DNA of 22,553 nucleotides, taken from NCBI GenBank assembly GCA_036897485.1, contig JAYMTF010001565.1, forward strand, positions 1 to 22,553, given 5' to 3'. The first letter of the stretch is position 1, and every line of letters starts with the position of its first letter. The notes under the pieces are model-generated. The model did no database searches. It was given only the letters and a program-made list of their open reading frames with translations, and was not told where the DNA came from. This DNA comes from Pelargonium nanum. Lineage: Eukaryota > Streptophyta > Magnoliopsida > Geraniales > Geraniaceae. A program made the translations under genes and the position numbers. Of this stretch, positions 19,828-22,553 are shown in pieces.

Positions 19828-20118
19828 GTCAATGGTCAAATCAAAATCAAAGAAATCAATAATGACCCATTATTTCTTCTTCCATTTCATGGTGGGAAAA
19901 GCAAAGTAACCGTGCCGGTTACGGTGCTCGAACCGGACAGAACCGGACCGGATCAAAGTCCATTCATTAATTTCGGCTAAACAGGTTCTTGTGTTGTGTG
20001 CTCCGCCAGTTCCGCTAGTTGACACGTTTTGGCTCAGCTTCTCTAATCTCTGCTCATCCCACCATTTTTTTCGTCAAAAATCTGAACTTTTTTTCTTCTT
20101 CGAAATTTGAATGGTCAA
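19828..20118 (+). promoter_or_regulatory. Cluster of four W-box cores upstream of PBS1
   Basis: TTGAC cores occur at 19828-19832 (minus), 19834-19839 (minus, TTGACC), 20019-20023 (plus, TTGACA) and 20113-20118 (minus, TTGACC). W-boxes bind WRKY factors and are typical of defence-responsive promoters. Four in about 290 bp is more than expected by chance alone, but function is inferred. Confidence 0.45.
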
Positions 20119-20205
20119 AGCAAGATTGCAATGTATGTGTACACGTATACGTACAGTAGTGTAAACGGTAAACGAAGCCGAAGACAAAAGCCGGCTCTTT
20201 GTTTA

Positions 20206-20213
20206 TTTTATAT
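20206..20213 (+). promoter_or_regulatory. Possible TATA element of the PBS1 gene
   Basis: TTTTATAT lies about 430 nt upstream of the PBS1 ATG. It is followed by a C/A- and CT-rich stretch (about 20280-20440) that looks like a plant 5' leader. Suggestive only. Confidence 0.3.
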
Positions 20214-20589
20214 GTTTTTTCGAAAAGTGTTTTTAATGTTTGTATGAGCAGTAGTTGTTGTGTTTTCACTGCCAAAAATTCTCTTCAACCCACAACCACA
20301 AAGCAACGCAACCCACAAAAAAGCCAATAATATTACCAAAGATCCCTTTTTTCCCATCCATCTATCTACCTCTCCTTCTGGGTTGTTGTTGTTGTTGGTC
20401 TCGAGCTTCGATTCATTTGCCTTTTTGTTCTTCTTTTCTGTCTGGTTGGGTTTGTGCTTCAAATCCCAGTTCGTCTTTTAGCTTGCTGATCGGATTGTCG
20501 GGAATATTCATCGATGCCCAGATAGTTGAGTCTCTTGCTTGTTCGGATTTTTGAGGAGTTGGGTTGAATTTGAACTTTTGATTTGATTG

Positions 20590-20625
20590 ATGCATCTGGG
20601 ACTGATTGGAGAGGCAAAGTTGTGA
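20590..20625 (+). promoter_or_regulatory. Upstream ORF in the PBS1 leader
   Basis: An ATG-to-TGA frame of 11 codons plus stop (MHLGLIGEAKL) ends 19 nt before the PBS1 ATG. Two more minimal uORFs lie upstream: ATG-CCC-AGA-TAG from about 20514 and ATG-TTT-GTA-TGA from about 20237. If the leader is unspliced here, they could lower PBS1 translation. Conservation is unknown. Confidence 0.4.
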
Positions 20626-20644
20626 TTTTTAATTCTTGGGAGAG

Positions 20645-22553
20645 ATGGGTTGTTTTCCCTGTTTCGAATCCAAGGAGGAGAAGCTTAATCCCGAGAAACC
20701 AACCGATGATCGGAAGCTGGGTCAGCCTACTGTTTCCAATAACATTTCCAGTTTATCTTCTGGTAAATTTAAGGTTTTATTCTCAGTTTTGATGTGAATA
20801 TGTTTTTGATTGATCTGATCTGGGTGCTATGTGGTGTGTTGGTGTTTGATGACATGAGTGCTGCTGGTACTTGTGCTGGCCTTTTTGTTTGGTGAATTAT
20901 TAGAAGTGTTGATCATTTCAGATTTTAGGATGTCCTTTATGTGTAGGCACCACCAGATTTTGATGCAGTTTATTGGAATGAGATCTCATGATTGAAATGA
21001 TTGGTACTGTCCATTGGTGATAATTGGTGTGGTTGATGGCTTGGCCTTATTCACACAATGGATTGACTTGTCAAGTAACTCAATTTAGTTAAATTTTGTA
21101 TCACCTGTATTATAGCTATAGTCTGGCATTGTTTGCCTGATAAATTGTGTCTTGTATATATGATTGTGGTCATTGCTCAATTAACTCTTATTGGATTGAT
21201 CAACAGTTTGGATTTAGAATGTTTTGATTCTTGCTTGAATTGGAATTTTGGAGAGGGGATAGTATGATACTAACAGATCTGCTCTTCTTTGTTGGGTGGT
21301 ATTTGCAGGAGCAGAGAGGCTGAAATCTAGAAGTAATGGGGGCTCTAAAAGGGAATTACCAGGTCTCAACATGCCTGCTGCCAACATTGCTGCCCAAACC
21401 TTTACATTCCGCGAGCTTGCTGCTGCTACAAAGAATTTTAGGCCAGAGTCATTCATTGGGGAAGGTGGGTTTGGTCGTGTATATAAGGGGAGACTTGAGA
21501 CCACTGGTCAGGTGAGTTCTTATATTGTTTGTTTTGTTGATTGTATTAAGTATATCTTTGGGATCAGAAAGCGGCTTTCAATAGAATTCTTCAATTTTGG
21601 TAGTTATTATTGTTTCTAAGAATCTCAAATTGGGCTGATCATTGTTAGTTCCCTAGTTATGTCAGCTAAGTGCTTTGTGTATGGACTCAAATGAAGTTAA
21701 GCTAAATACTTCGAAAATAGCATCTTAACTTAATAATCACATAAGCATGACTGTTGATTTCTCTGAATCACGATTCCATGATTCAAGAGATACAAATTCA
21801 GTTGAATATCTAGAATTAGAGGCAGGAGCCCGCTCCTAAAGTTCTTGCGAGTTGCTTATAGCTTAATTATACTTGCTTGTTTCAGTTCTTGGCCTTATTG
21901 CTAGTAAATGGAAGCTGTTTTATGATTCTTTAGCCAACATTGTATGAATTTACTATTACTTGTTAGCATAATTGAGTACTCAGGAGAAAACTTGATACTC
22001 ATTTTTTCAAGCATTAATATTTTCATATTGACTTCAAAAAGTTGTTAAATGAAATTTGACTTTGCTTTGCAATGCGTTGCTATTTGCATATGCCCAGCTT
22101 CCTGAATTCCTATAGTGTTAGATTTGTTTCTTCAGTAAAGTAGTGATATCTAAAGGGACCTAATATTACTGTAAACCCCATAGTTGTGATGGACAATCGG
22201 TATTTATTTCTTGGGTGAATCATATTGGAGGCAATAAATGGGTCTTGTAAGCAAGGGAAAATATACACAGAATTAGTCATTATTATTCCTTGAAACTTTG
22301 TACTGTGTTTGTTATTTTGAATAAAGAACTGGAAACTAAGTCTTGTGGGTTGTATTATGCCTTTTTTTCACTTAAGTTTTCGATGTAGGTTGTTGCCGTC
22401 AAACAATTGGACAGAAATGGCCTCCAAGGTAATAGGGAATTCTTGGTGGAGGTTCTCATGCTTAGCCTTCTACATCATCCTAACCTGGTCAACCTCATTG
22501 GATACTGTGCTGATGGGGACCAGCGACTTCTTGTCTATGAATTCATGCCTCTA
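20645..22553 (+). CDS. PBS1: PBS1 receptor-like cytoplasmic kinase (RLCK VII), 5' part, truncated by the window edge
   Basis: Exons 20645-20762, 21309-21511 and 22389 to the edge encode the first 162 residues, in consistent phase. The N-terminus MGCFPCFES gives Gly2 for N-myristoylation and Cys3/Cys6 for S-acylation, hence plasma-membrane anchoring. Then come [30 protein letters not shown], the glycine-rich loop GEGGFG at 90-95, VAVK with catalytic Lys112, and [19 protein letters not shown] of the C-helix region. These blocks match Arabidopsis PBS1 closely. PBS1 signals downstream of pattern receptors and is the guardee whose cleavage by the bacterial protease AvrPphB activates the NLR RPS5. 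The catalytic loop, activation segment with the cleavage site, and C-terminal tail lie outside the window, so integrity cannot be judged. Other close RLCK VII members (PBL class) are the alternative; I consider PBS1 most likely. Confidence 0.95.

Overview
The window is nuclear DNA of a flowering plant, almost certainly a eudicot. It holds AT-rich intergenic DNA, long GT-AG split genes, plant-specific gene families (CC-type glutaredoxin, GRAS, a multi-copy-type EXO70, an RLCK VII kinase) and several small plant retroelements. I cannot name the species from sequence alone. Five protein-coding genes are supported. No rRNA gene, functional tRNA gene, CRISPR array or bacterial-style operon is visible.

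Layout: (1) Positions 1-4362 are gene-poor and AT-rich, with a 53-bp SINE relic inside a perfect 16-bp target duplication and a possible promoter/leader for the next gene. (2) 4363-10282 (+) is a 19-exon MORC-family GHKL ATPase (747 aa, plant MORC4/MORC7 type). I reconstructed all exons and every junction phase is consistent. (3) 11039-12936 (+) is a two-exon GRAS transcriptional regulator (425 aa). (4) 13030-13444 is repeat DNA: a CACTA-like end with 21-bp tandem repeats, then a complete 203-bp TRIM/SMART LTR retroelement with tRNA-iMet primer-binding site and 5-bp target duplication. (5) 14360-13971 (-) is a ROXY-type CC glutaredoxin (129 aa). (6) About 15106-15540 is a probable LTR relic with a 57-bp duplicated motif. 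(7) 17709-15811 (-) is an intronless EXO70 exocyst subunit (632 aa, possibly EXO70C-like). (8) 17785-20644 holds a 347-bp foldback/MITE-like element, a tRNA-derived SINE and the W-box-bearing upstream region of the last gene. (9) 20645 to the right edge (+) is the 5' part of a PBS1 orthologue, cut off in the kinase N-lobe.

The genes are separate transcription units on both strands. MORC ATPases act in chromatin compaction and silencing, GRAS and ROXY proteins act in transcription, EXO70 in exocytosis and PBS1 in immune signalling. MORC, EXO70 and PBS1 families each have members with immune roles, but physical proximity in a plant genome is weak evidence of joint function. I found no convincing new multi-gene system. 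The most distinctive content is the set of well-delimited miniature transposable elements and some gene-structure details: a possible alternative MORC C-terminus, an intron inside the GRAS VHIID region, and uORFs before PBS1.
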